64,000 nt of DNA, taken from assembly GCA_965262425.1 (NCBI GenBank), contig OZ253536.1, forward strand, positions 5,394,001 through 5,458,000, in the 5' to 3' direction. The notes beneath the pieces were generated by a model. It ran no database searches. It saw only the letters and a program-made list of their open reading frames with translations, and was not told the DNA's origin. The number at the start of each line of letters is the position of its first letter. Positions within the stretch are counted from its first letter, which is position 1. The position numbers and the translations under genes were made by a program. Source of the stretch: CAZOZZ01 sp965262425. GTDB taxonomy: Bacteria > Acidobacteriota > Terriglobia > 20CM-2-55-15. Positions 17,318 through 24,977 of this stretch are shown one piece after another.

Positions 17318-19043
17318 CCCGCATTTCTCACCAATCCGATAATCAGGTGATATTGGGCAGTAGGAATTGGAATCAGGAGGGCAAAGGTGCGGATGGGGTA
17401 GGAGTGAGTGAGTTGTGGGAGTGGAAAAGGGTGAGTTGCCGCATGATTGGGCTCAGGATAGCGTGACGGGACGCACGGAGGCAGGCCTCGGCCGAGGCGA
17501 TCGAAGCAAGTCGAATGTGGGGGCCGTGTCGGTCAGCAACGCAGAGGAAGCGCTTGCAGGTTTCGAACAACGAGGTCGAAGGTGTCGGCGTAGGGATAGG
17601 CTTCGGACATGGAGACCCAGATGTGACGAACGGTCAGGCGGACTTGAGCTCCGATCTTGAGGAGATTCAAGCGGATCGTTCCGCACTGAGCGCGTGCCAG
17701 ATCGGTGTTCCGGAGTCCCAGACGGCGCAAGGCGTGCAGGAGCATGTAGGCGGCCGAGGAGAGATAGAGCCGGAGTTGATTGGCACGCATCGTGGCCGCA
17801 CTGGTCCGGTCGGCGAATAGATCCAACTGCTGTTCCTTGATGCGATTTTCCATGTCGCCCCGCGCACAGTAAAAGTCTTCATAGAGTTCGCGGGCGTCCA
17901 GGCGTTCGGGCGACAGTGAGGTCACAACGAATCGAGGATTGACTCCTTTCTCCAGAAACTCGGCCTTGCCGATGACGCGTCGCTCGCAACTCCAGCTGTC
18001 CCGAGTGCGGTACCGAAAATCCTTAAACACGCGTGCCGGTTTTCCTGTGTCGTTAAAGGCGGCTTCGGCCTGCGTCATCTGTTCGGCGATCTCTCGTTTG
18101 AGCCGATTGTTCTTGGCCAGCCCCACCACGTAGCCGACCTGGTGGGCCTCGCACCAACTCAGTAATTCGTCCCGGCAAAAACCCGAGTCCGCCCGGATGA
18201 TGATCGACACGTCCGGCCAACTCCGCCGGATCTGGCCGACGATACGTTCCAACTCATCGATCGATCCATCCGCGCCGTCGATATTGGAGCGCCGCAACCG
18301 GGCACACAACAGATGCTCCCCAGCGAAGATGTATAAGGGCAAATAGCAATAGTTGCCGTAGTAGCCGTGATAGAACCGTCCTTCCTGATGGCCATGAATC
18401 GTGTCGTCGGTGGCGTCCAGGTCCAGCACAATCTCATCGGGTGCCGATTCGTGGGCTGCCAGAAACGCATCGACCATCCAGTGGTCGATCTTGTTTCCGT
18501 CCATGGCGATCTTCTTGTATCGCTCCTGCGCATCCACTTCTGCTCCGGTCAGCTCGAACCGGTTCAGCGTACACTTGCCCGCCAGCGCCTTTCCCCGGTC
18601 TCCGGCCTGCCGCCGGTTCTCACCCAGAGGATCGGCTTTCTCCACCGCCACCGCTAGCATCGGGTCGGTTCGCAACTGGTCATGATCATTCAGGTCTTCG
18701 TAGCCCAAACAGAGTCCATACACGCGTTGCGCCAACAACTCCTTCACCGTGTGTTCGATCAACCTCGGGTCCCGATGATCGCTGAAACACTCGGCCAGGC
18801 TTCCGATCAGACCCGTCCGTTTCTCAACCTCTCGCAGCAGCAGCACTCCTGCATCGGACGTGATCTTTCCGCCATCGAATCGCGCTTTCACTTTTCGTTG
18901 AAGAAGTCCGTGAAATTCGAACGTGACTTGGTTACACTCTGTCGTCATAAGGGCCGCCTTTGTTTGGCTTGTGAAACGTTCTAGACAAACGCTTTATGCC
19001 AGACAGGGCGGCCTTTTCTGGTCCTTTTGGTGAAATATGCGGG
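17318..19043. mobile_element. IS1380-family insertion sequence, copy 1
   Basis: The 1726-bp element has ends CCCGCATTTCTCA (left) and, inward from the right, CCCGCATATTTCA. CTAG flanks both sides (17314-17317, 19044-19047). It interrupts the AbiEii-like gene. The transposase is distinct from that of copies 2 and 3. Confidence 0.88.
17533..18948 (-). CDS. IS1380-family transposase, copy 1
   Basis: The 471-residue DDE transposase contains SDAGVLLLREVEKRTGL and HRDPRLIEHTVKELLAQRVY at the front, the first catalytic Asp in IVLDLDATDDTIHGHQEG, IIIRADSGFCRDELLSWCEA for the second, and the Y-(2)-R-(3)-E-(6)-K-like stretch YCARGDMENRIKEQQLDLFADR. Full length. Roughly two thirds of residues agree with copy 3 at 54025 by eye. 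Confidence 0.93.
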   Translation of the reverse strand: MTTECNQVTFEFHGLLQRKVKARFDGGKITSDAGVLLLREVEKRTGLIGSLAECFSDHRDPRLIEHTVKELLAQRVYGLCLGYEDLNDHDQLRTDPMLAVAVEKADPLGENRRQAGDRGKALAGKCTLNRFELTGAEVDAQERYKKIAMDGNKIDHWMVDAFLAAHESAPDEIVLDLDATDDTIHGHQEGRFYHGYYGNYCYLPLYIFAGEHLLCARLRRSNIDGADGSIDELERIVGQIRRSWPDVSIIIRADSGFCRDELLSWCEAHQVGYVVGLAKNNRLKREIAEQMTQAEAAFNDTGKPARVFKDFRYRTRDSWSCERRVIGKAEFLEKGVNPRFVVTSLSPERLDARELYEDFYCARGDMENRIKEQQLDLFADRTSAATMRANQLRLYLSSAAYMLLHALRRLGLRNTDLARAQCGTIRLNLLKIGAQVRLTVRHIWVSMSEAYPYADTFDLVVRNLQALPLRC

Positions 19044-19440
19044 CTAGACGTGGTTGCGATTCGCGAGATAGACACGCCGCTTCGTGAAGTACTCAACGCA
19101 CTCGGCTATGAAGCTGTACCCAAAGCTCTGCATTTTCAGTTCGAGAAAGCTGGTGATCTGGCCCAGGAGCGCATGTCAGCAGCTAGAAGGCGGAAACTGG
19201 ATCTGCTGAACAGGATGCTGACAGAAGCCGTCGGTTTCGAATGACTTCGTAGTGACTGTCATGCTCTTTCAGCATCAGTTGGTCAATGAGCAGCTTCCCC
19301 CCTCCCCAACCTCAATCTCTGCCCCTCCCTCGGACCAACTCCCCTTGCCCTCCCATATACAGCACTGTTATACAACTGAGCCCACCCCCCCGCCCAGTCG
19401 CATAACCCAAATCCGCCCCAAACAAGGAGCCCACAACCCA

Positions 19441-19795
19441 ATGCCCCAACGAGTCCTGGGCGAGTTCGAACACCAGGTCCTCCTCGCAATCCTCCGCAAA
19501 GGCTCCTCCTCCTACTCCGTCGAAATCGTCCTCGAAATCGAGGCCCGCACCGGCCGAGAAGTCGCCACGGCCGCAGTCCTTCGTCGCCCTCCGCCGCCTA
19601 AAGGACAAGGACTACCTCGAGGACCAGTGGATGGAGCCGGGAACGCACGGGGCTCACGGGCGTCGCTACTTCAGCCTCACAGCGAAGGCGTTGGAGGAGA
19701 TGTCCGGAGCCCGACAAAGGTACCTGAACCTCTGGGACGGCGTAGAATCCCTCTTAGATGACGCCGATGCCGACGCCGTCGGAGGTCGGTCATGA
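19441..19795 (+). pseudogene. PadR-family regulator, frameshifted
   Basis: Reads MPQRVLGEFEHQVLLAILRK, SYSVEIVLEIEARTG, REVATAAV, then one extra C near 19578 shifts the frame. The second part continues FVALRRLKDKDYLEDQWMEP, RRYFSLTAKALEEMSG to TGA 19793-19795. The rebuilt protein is a typical 115-residue PadR repressor. The stop overlaps the ATG of a decayed ADOP-type permease, the standard acidobacterial pairing. A 190-bp C-rich leader precedes it, with TATACAGCACTGTTATACAA at about 19357 as a possible operator. Confidence 0.75.
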
Positions 19796-20141
19796 CAGCC
19801 CGGGGTGGGGAACCGACCCCCGCCCCGGTTGGCGCGCCGGCTGTTGACCCTCCTGGTCGGCGCCGACACGGCAGCCGAGACGTTGGCGGGTCTGGAGGAG
19901 TTGTTCCGGCTTCGCGTCAGCAGGGATGGCGAAGCCCCCGCCCTCCGGTGGTATTGGCGTCAGGTATTGGCCTTCGCCCCTTTTTGGTACAAAGGGTGTC
20001 GCGTTCGGTCAGACCGCCCAGGACCCTATCTGCGGGTGCGCTCTGGCAGGACATCGGCTTCGCTCTTCATACCCTCCGAAAAGCGCCGGTGTTCACGTTG
20101 GTTTCGTTGATGACCCTGGCCCTTGGGATCGGTGGCAGCCC
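19792..20141 (+). pseudogene. N-terminal remnant of ADOP/MacB-type permease
   Basis: Two frames carry recognisable pieces. First comes the permease prefix LARRLLTLLVGADTAAETLA, RWYWRQVLAFAPF (19805 frame). Then LWQDIGFALHTLRKAPVFTL and LMTLALGIGG (19792 frame) give the start of the first MacB/FtsX-like permease domain. A frameshift lies between them. The gene stops being recognisable at 20141, where an inverted-repeat element begins. A C-terminal ADOP remnant occurs far away at 48117. Confidence 0.65.
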
Positions 20142-20318
20142 AGGAGCCTCGGTGGCAGAAGGGATCGTCGCGAGAAAGTGGGAAATCGAGGCCAGATTCC
20201 CCTCGACTTTGAGGCATTTTCTCGATTCTGAGGCGAATAGTGGTTGTGTTTGACGAAGAATCGGGAAGGACCGACTCTACCGCTTTCGTAGCAGATCCCT
20301 TCTGCCGCCGAGGCTCCT
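20142..20318. repeat. 177-bp element with 25-bp terminal inverted repeats
   Basis: The left arm starts AGGAGCCTCGGTGGCAGAAG (20142-20166). The right arm (20294-20318) is its reverse complement with one mismatch. No open frame of note. It abuts the truncated permease on the left and the stop codon of the DUF2283 gene on the right (the TAG of that gene is next to the arm). Only one copy seen in this window, so mobility is inferred from structure. Confidence 0.6.
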
Positions 20319-20535
20319 AACCGGCGATCGTTTCGACATCGCCCGGCAGCTTGCTGATGGTGAGCTTGTGGAGATTGACCTTGCTGCTGGCGTTGTCGAT
20401 ATCGATACCGACTAGATTGCCTTCGGCGTCGTAGTCGAGAAGCACGCCCTCGGAAATTTCTTTTGTGTCGGTGCTCACTTGCTCCGACAGGTCGATGTAA
20501 AGTGAATCCGTGTCCGGATGATAGTTTAGCTTCAT
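20317..20535 (-). CDS. DUF2283 protein (probable antitoxin)
   Basis: The 72-residue protein begins MKLNYHPDTDSLYIDLSE and has GVLLDYDAEGNLVGIDIDNA, the DUF2283 core (beta strands with the 'Y..dtD.lyi' start). Its ATG overlaps the stop of the upstream partner (ATGA). DUF2283 genes commonly follow a small RelE/DUF4258-like gene and are thought to be the antitoxin half. The C terminus runs to the edge of the inverted-repeat element and may have been trimmed by it. Confidence 0.8.
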   Translation of the reverse strand: MKLNYHPDTDSLYIDLSEQVSTDTKEISEGVLLDYDAEGNLVGIDIDNASSKVNLHKLTISKLPGDVETIAG

Positions 20536-20774
20536 GGTTTAAACCGCCGGTCCAGGAACGCGTTGTGGATCGTTGACTTGTCCTTCAGAGTGATGACTCT
20601 CAGATATCGGCTACCCAGTTCAGGAACCTTCGCCCAGAATCGGTGTCGGTTGTTCTCCTGGGGTTCAGAGCGGATCGCTTGCTCAATGACCCAAATACAC
20701 AGCTCCTTGTTCAAGTATGGACGTTTTCGAAGCACTTCCTTCTCGAAATAGTCCGTGAATCCGTACTGTGGCAC
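20532..20774 (-). CDS. Small DUF4258/RelE-like partner of DUF2283
   Basis: The 80-residue protein contains FTDYFEKEVLRKRPYLNKEL, CIWVIEQAIRSEPQENNRHR and LRVITLKDKSTIHNAFLDRR. Short basic proteins of this pattern (VLRKRPYL...R.RVVTL.D..T.HNAF.DR.F) precede DUF2283 genes and are presumed toxins of RNase-like fold. I see no proven catalytic set. The gene is intact. It lies 56 bases from the ISL3 copy, which probably removed its original promoter region. Confidence 0.65.
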   Translation of the reverse strand: MPQYGFTDYFEKEVLRKRPYLNKELCIWVIEQAIRSEPQENNRHRFWAKVPELGSRYLRVITLKDKSTIHNAFLDRRFKP

Positions 20775-20829
20775 CTACCAAGGATAACCGTAATTTACAG
20801 ACTCGCTACCAAGTCCGCCTGGAACAATT

Positions 20830-22355
20830 GCCTCCTCAGTAAAATCTGTGGGCGACATCGGGTTCCGGTAACGCTCCAAGCGTGTGGTAGAGAGCGACTT
20901 GGGCAGCTCTAAAGGTCCGAAAACCATACGCTTTTCTGGTGGTCACTTTCGCTTTGTTGTTGAAACCTTCGACGATGCCCCCGGAAATCCGCTTTTTGGC
21001 ACGGAACCAGTTGAGCAGGAGTTCCCGGTGGGAGCGGAGCATGCGCGCCACCTTTTTCATGGGCTCGATCCGGGATCGCATCGTCCGCCGGCACCAGGCA
21101 TCCATGAATTGACCGGCCCAGTAGGGCGACGTGTACTCCCAGAAGAACTGGAAGTCCTCCTTGAGCAGAAAGCTCCGAACGGTCCGCAGGTTGTACTGGA
21201 GCAGGTCGGCCAGCTTGATGTCTTGCTTGTCGGTTCGGTTCTGGGGGCGCTTGAGCAAACACCACCGGGAGTGTTTCAGGATCGGCTCCAATCCCGCGGC
21301 TTTCATATCCCGGGATTCCTGGGCTCGAACCTCATCGATGGCCTTATTCATGTGCATGGCGATATGAAACCGATCCAGAACATGCAGGGCCGTCGATGCT
21401 TTCTTGGAAATCACCTTCAGATACGGCTTCCACATGTCGCTGCACACGAACTTCAACTCGGCGGCGCGCTCGACTCCGAATTGCTGGAAGAAGCGCAGCA
21501 ACGTTTTCACCGTGCGATCCCGGCCGACCCAGAGCAGCCGCTTGGAATGCCGGTCGATCTGGTAGACCACCGTCAGGTACTTGTGCCCCCGGCGCCAGAG
21601 AATCTCGTCCACGCCAATCGCGGTCACACCCTCCAGGTCCCGGTGCGCCAGCCCCCAGCCGACGATCCATTCCACAGATCGAAACACCTTCTCCCAGGAA
21701 GTCCGGAAGATGTCGGCAACCTCCTGCCAGGACATCCGCCGCGCCCAACCGGCCAGAAATTGCATATACGTCCGCGTCAAGGTTTGCTTACCCTCGGCCC
21801 AGGGCACCGATTCGACCTTCACGCCACAACGCCTGCAATCCACACGCCGCATCAGATACACGAAGAACACGGGAAAGCCCCACAGCGGCACAAACTCGAA
21901 CAGGCGGGCCTCCAGCGTGTCGTAACCCGGTCCCGCACGCCCGCAGCCCGAGCAGACCGGCCGGCTGTTGCGTCGTGGAAATATCTCCACCAACAGTGCC
22001 GTCTCGCCCCCGATTCGTTCCCATCGCACTGCTCCGTAGACAAAGGACTTGAACTTCTGCACTCGATTCAGAATAGTCTTCACTTGCACCCTGGTCTCGT
22101 CTCTCCTGCTTTGGATTTGTTTGGTGCAATACCAAATACAGGATTCGAGCCAGGGTGTGCTACATCCCTTTCGTTCTCATCGTCGGTTTCTCCTCATCCC
22201 GGCCTGTGTGGAAGTGTGAATCGGCCCCACGTCTTTTCCGGCCGATTCAAGTCGCTGTGGAAATCCGCGCGTCTCTTACCGGATTCCCTCAGCGTCGCCA
22301 CTTTCCACAGGCCACTCATTTGCCCGTTTCTACCCACAGATTTTGCCGAGGACCC
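20830..22355. mobile_element. ISL3-family insertion sequence, copy 1
   Basis: The 1526-bp element has a perfect 8-base target duplication GAACAATT (20822-20829 and 22356-22363). Inverted ends are GCCTCCTCAGTAAAATCTGT at the left and, inward from the right, GGGTCCTCGGCAAAATCTGT. The same outer pattern (G-C/G-C/G-TC-C/T-TC...TGTGGG) is found in the 317-bp elements. Copy 2 at 37319 has the same length and appears identical. Confidence 0.92.
20836..22089 (-). CDS. ISL3-family transposase, copy 1
   Basis: The 417-residue enzyme has a zinc-binding N terminus (RPVCSGCGRAG and VDCRRCGVKVE), a helix-turn-helix (SWQEVADIFRTSWEKVFRSV), and the DDE core: AIGVDEILWRRGHKYLTVVY, ELKFVCSDMWKPYLKVI, and SGGIVEGFNNKAKVTTRKAY with the Glu. 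The start codon is GTG behind CAGGAGAG. Identical in sequence to copy 2. A very long open frame on the opposite strand is only a shadow. Confidence 0.93.
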   Translation of the reverse strand: MQVKTILNRVQKFKSFVYGAVRWERIGGETALLVEIFPRRNSRPVCSGCGRAGPGYDTLEARLFEFVPLWGFPVFFVYLMRRVDCRRCGVKVESVPWAEGKQTLTRTYMQFLAGWARRMSWQEVADIFRTSWEKVFRSVEWIVGWGLAHRDLEGVTAIGVDEILWRRGHKYLTVVYQIDRHSKRLLWVGRDRTVKTLLRFFQQFGVERAAELKFVCSDMWKPYLKVISKKASTALHVLDRFHIAMHMNKAIDEVRAQESRDMKAAGLEPILKHSRWCLLKRPQNRTDKQDIKLADLLQYNLRTVRSFLLKEDFQFFWEYTSPYWAGQFMDAWCRRTMRSRIEPMKKVARMLRSHRELLLNWFRAKKRISGGIVEGFNNKAKVTTRKAYGFRTFRAAQVALYHTLGALPEPDVAHRFY

Positions 22356-22640
22356 GAACAATTCTACAGAACTACGTACCTCGATGCATACTCCGCTGCG
22401 AATACGTGATAGTTCATTGCGTTTACTCCAGAGGCGGAATCTTCTACGGACGTTGCCTCACCTGCGGCGACCACTTCCTTCAGGAATCAAGAAATACGCT
22501 GGCCGCCCTCTGGTGAAGCCACTGCTGGGCTACACCTCCGGTCTGCTCAATCGGTCACGACAGGATCTGACCGAAATCTGGGCGCCAATTCTGCGAAGTT
22601 ATTTTTGGGCGGACCCTGGGACGACGCCGTCGGAGATGGG
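22356..22640. other. Gene-free stretch beside ISL3 copy 1
   Basis: Nothing assignable in 285 bases apart from the target duplication at its left edge. Short frames such as GIFYGRCLTCGDHFLQESRN are not recognised. The right edge runs into a PadR/permease-start remnant. Confidence 0.4.
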
Positions 22641-22668
22641 TCATGACCGGCCGGGAGGGGAACCAAGG
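22616..22668 (+). pseudogene. PadR tail / ADOP start remnant
   Basis: The bases encoding DDAVGDGS-stop overlapped by MTGREGNQ parallel, in order and spacing, the PadR stop and permease start at 19760-19815 (DADAVGGRS-stop, MTARGGN). I take it as a second, nearly deleted copy of that junction. It overlaps the 3' end of the Fic gene on the other strand. Confidence 0.35.
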
Positions 22669-23306
22669 GAGGGAGCAGATGGCGCCAGTCGATCAAAGAG
22701 ATCGAGGTATGCCTGATATCGGAAGCGCCGATTTCGCTGGTCGCCCGTTGTTTCAACCAGGATGCCCAGCGCGACCATCCGTTCGATGATTCGATTTGCG
22801 GTGAAGTAAGAGCACTCGAGGCGTGTCGCGGCGATGGACACGTAAGTGATCGGCTGTGTAAAAAGCAAATCGAGCAGCCGAAGACCCCCGGGTGATCGCC
22901 GGCCCATCGTCTCGGCAATGATCGCACGGTGGCTCTCCCTCAATTGGAGAACGGCCTGGACGGTATCCGTCGCTGATTGGCTGACCTCGAACACGCCCAT
23001 CAGGAAAAACTTCAACCACCCTTCCCAATTCCCGTTTACGCGAATCGCCGTTAGCCGATCGTAATATTCGGCGCGATGTGCTCTCAGATAGAGGCTCAGA
23101 TACAGCAAGGGCTTCCGTAGGATCTCTTTCTGGCACAGCAGAAAGGTAATGAGCAAACGCCCGACTCGTCCGTTCCCGTCCAGGAACGGATGTATCGTTT
23201 CAAACTGGGCGTGAGCTATGCCGCAGTGTACGAGGTCTGGGAGATCGGAGTTGGTGTGCAAGAATTTCTCGAAGTTGTCGAGGGAGGTATGGCCGTTGCA
23301 GCGTAA
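22641..23306 (-). pseudogene. Fic-domain protein, N terminus missing
   Basis: The open frame contains SLDNFEKFLHTNSDLPDLVH, the Fic active-site motif HPFLDGNGRVGR (HxFxxGNGRxxR class, catalytic His) and LLCQKEILRKPLLYLSLYLR. A C-terminal winged helix follows (YVSIAATRLECSYFTANRII, ERMVALGILVETTG). Fic enzymes transfer AMP or other groups to target proteins. The usual 120-150 N-terminal residues and an inhibitory helix are absent. Directly upstream in the gene direction is the end of the MazF-like pseudogene, so a deletion fused the two. The last 15 codons read into the PadR/permease remnant and are probably not native. Confidence 0.7.
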
Positions 23307-23308
23307 TG

Positions 23309-23639
23309 TTAGCCAGCTTCCTGCTCTCCGAAGCCACATGCCAAAAGAAGAGCACGATGCACTTCTGGCCATCTTGACTCTGGCAGACTACAGGGCACCG
23401 GTCCAATCCGGTCGCGTTGGGCCAGGGATAAATGGTCGAAGTTCAACGCACAAATAACAGGCATGCCGTCATCTGGCGACAGGACAACCTCTGTGGCTAA
23501 TGAACGAATAGTTCGCGTCACCGGAACGACGATAATTTAATTCCGGTGATCAATTACCTCGTCTCGCGTGAGCATCAAAACGGGGCGACGCTTGTCCGGC
23601 GGTCGAAAATGTATACCAACGGATCTCGCCGCGGTTCAA
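23309..23639 (-). pseudogene. MazF/PemK-like toxin, frameshift plus ochre codon
   Basis: From TTG 23639 the sequence reads LNRGEIRWYTF, shifts frame near 23600, continues PDKRRPVLMLTRDEVIDHRN, meets TAA at 23539-23537, then continues in frame as IIVVPVTRTIRSLATEVV, DDGMPVICALNFDHL and LPESRWPEVHRALLLACGFG. These are the MazF/PemK endoribonuclease landmarks (RGE.RW, RPVLMLTRD, T.IR.L.TEV, NFDHL). The start overlaps the antitoxin stop (TTGA). Rebuilt length is about 110 residues, normal for MazF. Inactive as it stands. Confidence 0.75.
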
Positions 23640-23845
23640 CCGACATCCTCCCAGCCTTCAGAATCCCAAGCAAGCGGGTCATCATCGCTTGAGAACTCCT
23701 CTCGTGTTGGGGGTAACGCGCTGTAGGCATCTCCGTCGTTTGCTCTGGGCTGCAGGCCGATCAACCGCAGCAAGCGGAGACGCTCCTGTGGCGTCAGGCG
23801 GGCGACCAGCGGGAGAATGTCGTCTGCGCTCAGAGGTTTGGACAT
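23636..23845 (-). CDS. Antitoxin of MazEF-like pair
   Basis: The 69-residue acidic protein contains SADDILPLVARLTPQERLRL and ends PLAWDSEGWEDVG. Short proteins ending DDPLAWD.EGWE stand directly before PemK/MazF toxins and act as their antitoxins, with a helical N terminus and an acidic toxin-wrapping tail. Its stop overlaps the toxin start. The toxin is dead, so the gene is probably a relic that still looks intact. Confidence 0.7.
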   Translation of the reverse strand: MSKPLSADDILPLVARLTPQERLRLLRLIGLQPRANDGDAYSALPPTREEFSSDDDPLAWDSEGWEDVG

Positions 23846-23999
23846 GAAAGCTATTCTATTCCCTGAAGTTCGCCCACAGAAAGTGTCAAAGCGTTTCCTG
23901 CCAGCTTAAGTAGACGGTACGCTCAACAGAAGATCGGCTTCCCCGAAGAGCGAAGTCTTGTTGGGAGAAGGCCAACATCGACCTTGTTTTCGATGCGCT

Positions 24000-24977
24000 C
24001 TAAGACCACAGGAAATTGTGATATGGGTACAGAAATGACTCGTGGCGCCAATGGTTTCCGGAAATGCGATCCGGGAAGGTCAGCCCGGTTTTGTATTGCT
24101 TGGCATTGAGAACCACGAAGGCGGGGACGTCAAAAGCCGCAGCAAGATGAGCCCCGCCGGAATTGGGTCCAAGATAGAGGTCGGCGATCGAGAAGAGCGC
24201 TATGAATTTTCTCGTGTCCAGGTTTTTCAACACGAAACAATTGTCCAGGATATGATCCGGCCTCCAGGCGCTTCGATGGCTCTCGTGCAGACGAACGACT
24301 TCTTCCAGAGTCTCGACTTTGGTCAATGCCGGCTGAACCACCGTGAATCGTTCGTCGAGAGCGTCGACCCAGCTCTGCCAATTGAGTCGGTCGGTTCGGG
24401 CGATCCGGTTGTCCGTAACGGAATTCATGCAGACGATCGCGATGGGCCGATTCTGCGGAAGCATCGCCTTGATTTGCCATGCCCAATGCGATTCCTCGGG
24501 CGAGAGGTAGACTTCCGGCTTTGGACGGCACGAGATTTCCAATCCGAAATGCCTTTCCAGCTTCTGTATCATGTGTCCGGGTCCCCGGACGCACTCTCCG
24601 ATAGAAATCCGATTGTCATTGAAATAGCGCGACAGATAGGGATTGCCTTCGAGCACCCTGTAGGTACTTCTGTGCCTGACGATGCTGACGCGACACTGGT
24701 ACGTGTCTGTCAGCTTGCGAATCAAAGGTGACATGCAAAGCACATCCCCCATATGCGAGCGTCCTAGAAACCCTAATACGAGTTCGTTTCCAGGAAGATC
24801 GTTGAGTTCTGGATAGGTCTCGTCGAATGGGTCGAGAATCAGCTCTTCCCAACTTCTCCAGAAGGTTTCCTGGGAATTCGGTTCGAGATGAGCCCCGGCT
24901 CTTCGGAGCAGCTCGATGGTTTCTTCTTCGCGTGCCGCCGAAGACGGGAAGAGTGTTTGAGGATCGAGTGTGCTCAA
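24000..24977 (-). CDS. Glycosyltransferase family 9-like protein
   Basis: The 325-residue protein has the GT9/heptosyltransferase landmarks: LVLGFLGRSHMGDVLCMSPL (the G.iGD.l...P motif near residue 68), CRVSIVRHRSTYRVLEGNPY, and the C-terminal nucleotide-sugar site ADLYLGPNSGGAHLAAAFDV (D.....G..H.A). It probably adds a sugar to a surface glycan in the cytoplasm. The start is TTG 24977, overlapping the stop of the upstream gene (TTGA), so it is co-translated with the capsule-type protein. It is the last gene of the minus-strand glycan set. Confidence 0.75.
   Translation of the reverse strand: MSTLDPQTLFPSSAAREEETIELLRRAGAHLEPNSQETFWRSWEELILDPFDETYPELNDLPGNELVLGFLGRSHMGDVLCMSPLIRKLTDTYQCRVSIVRHRSTYRVLEGNPYLSRYFNDNRISIGECVRGPGHMIQKLERHFGLEISCRPKPEVYLSPEESHWAWQIKAMLPQNRPIAIVCMNSVTDNRIARTDRLNWQSWVDALDERFTVVQPALTKVETLEEVVRLHESHRSAWRPDHILDNCFVLKNLDTRKFIALFSIADLYLGPNSGGAHLAAAFDVPAFVVLNAKQYKTGLTFPDRISGNHWRHESFLYPYHNFLWS

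Larger units (their letters stand above)
17170..19244 (+). pseudogene. AbiEii-like nucleotidyltransferase toxin, split by IS1380
   Basis: The gene begins at TTG 17170 (GGAG nearby): LIDEPQRTYLLELLLSLGDL, DHFVLAGAQAMKF and SRATRDFDFVL, then IS1380 enters at CTAG. The frame resumes at 19048 with DVVAIREIDTPLREVLNALG and HFQFEKAG, ending at TGA 19242-19244. Removing the IS and one CTAG joins FDFVL to DVVAI in frame. RATRDFDFVLD is the AbiEii pattern (Asp-X-Asp after the GG-like loop). The rebuilt protein is only about 115 residues, short for the family, so an internal deletion after FEKAG is likely too. It is the expected partner of the AbiEi-like gene. Confidence 0.7.

Noticed and set aside
20884..22716. 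610-codon open frame on the plus strand opposite ISL3 copy 1 (and a 493-codon one opposite copy 2)
   Set aside because: It lies antisense to a complete transposase, is His/Pro/Gly-rich without domain signals, and exists only because of high GC on the other strand.
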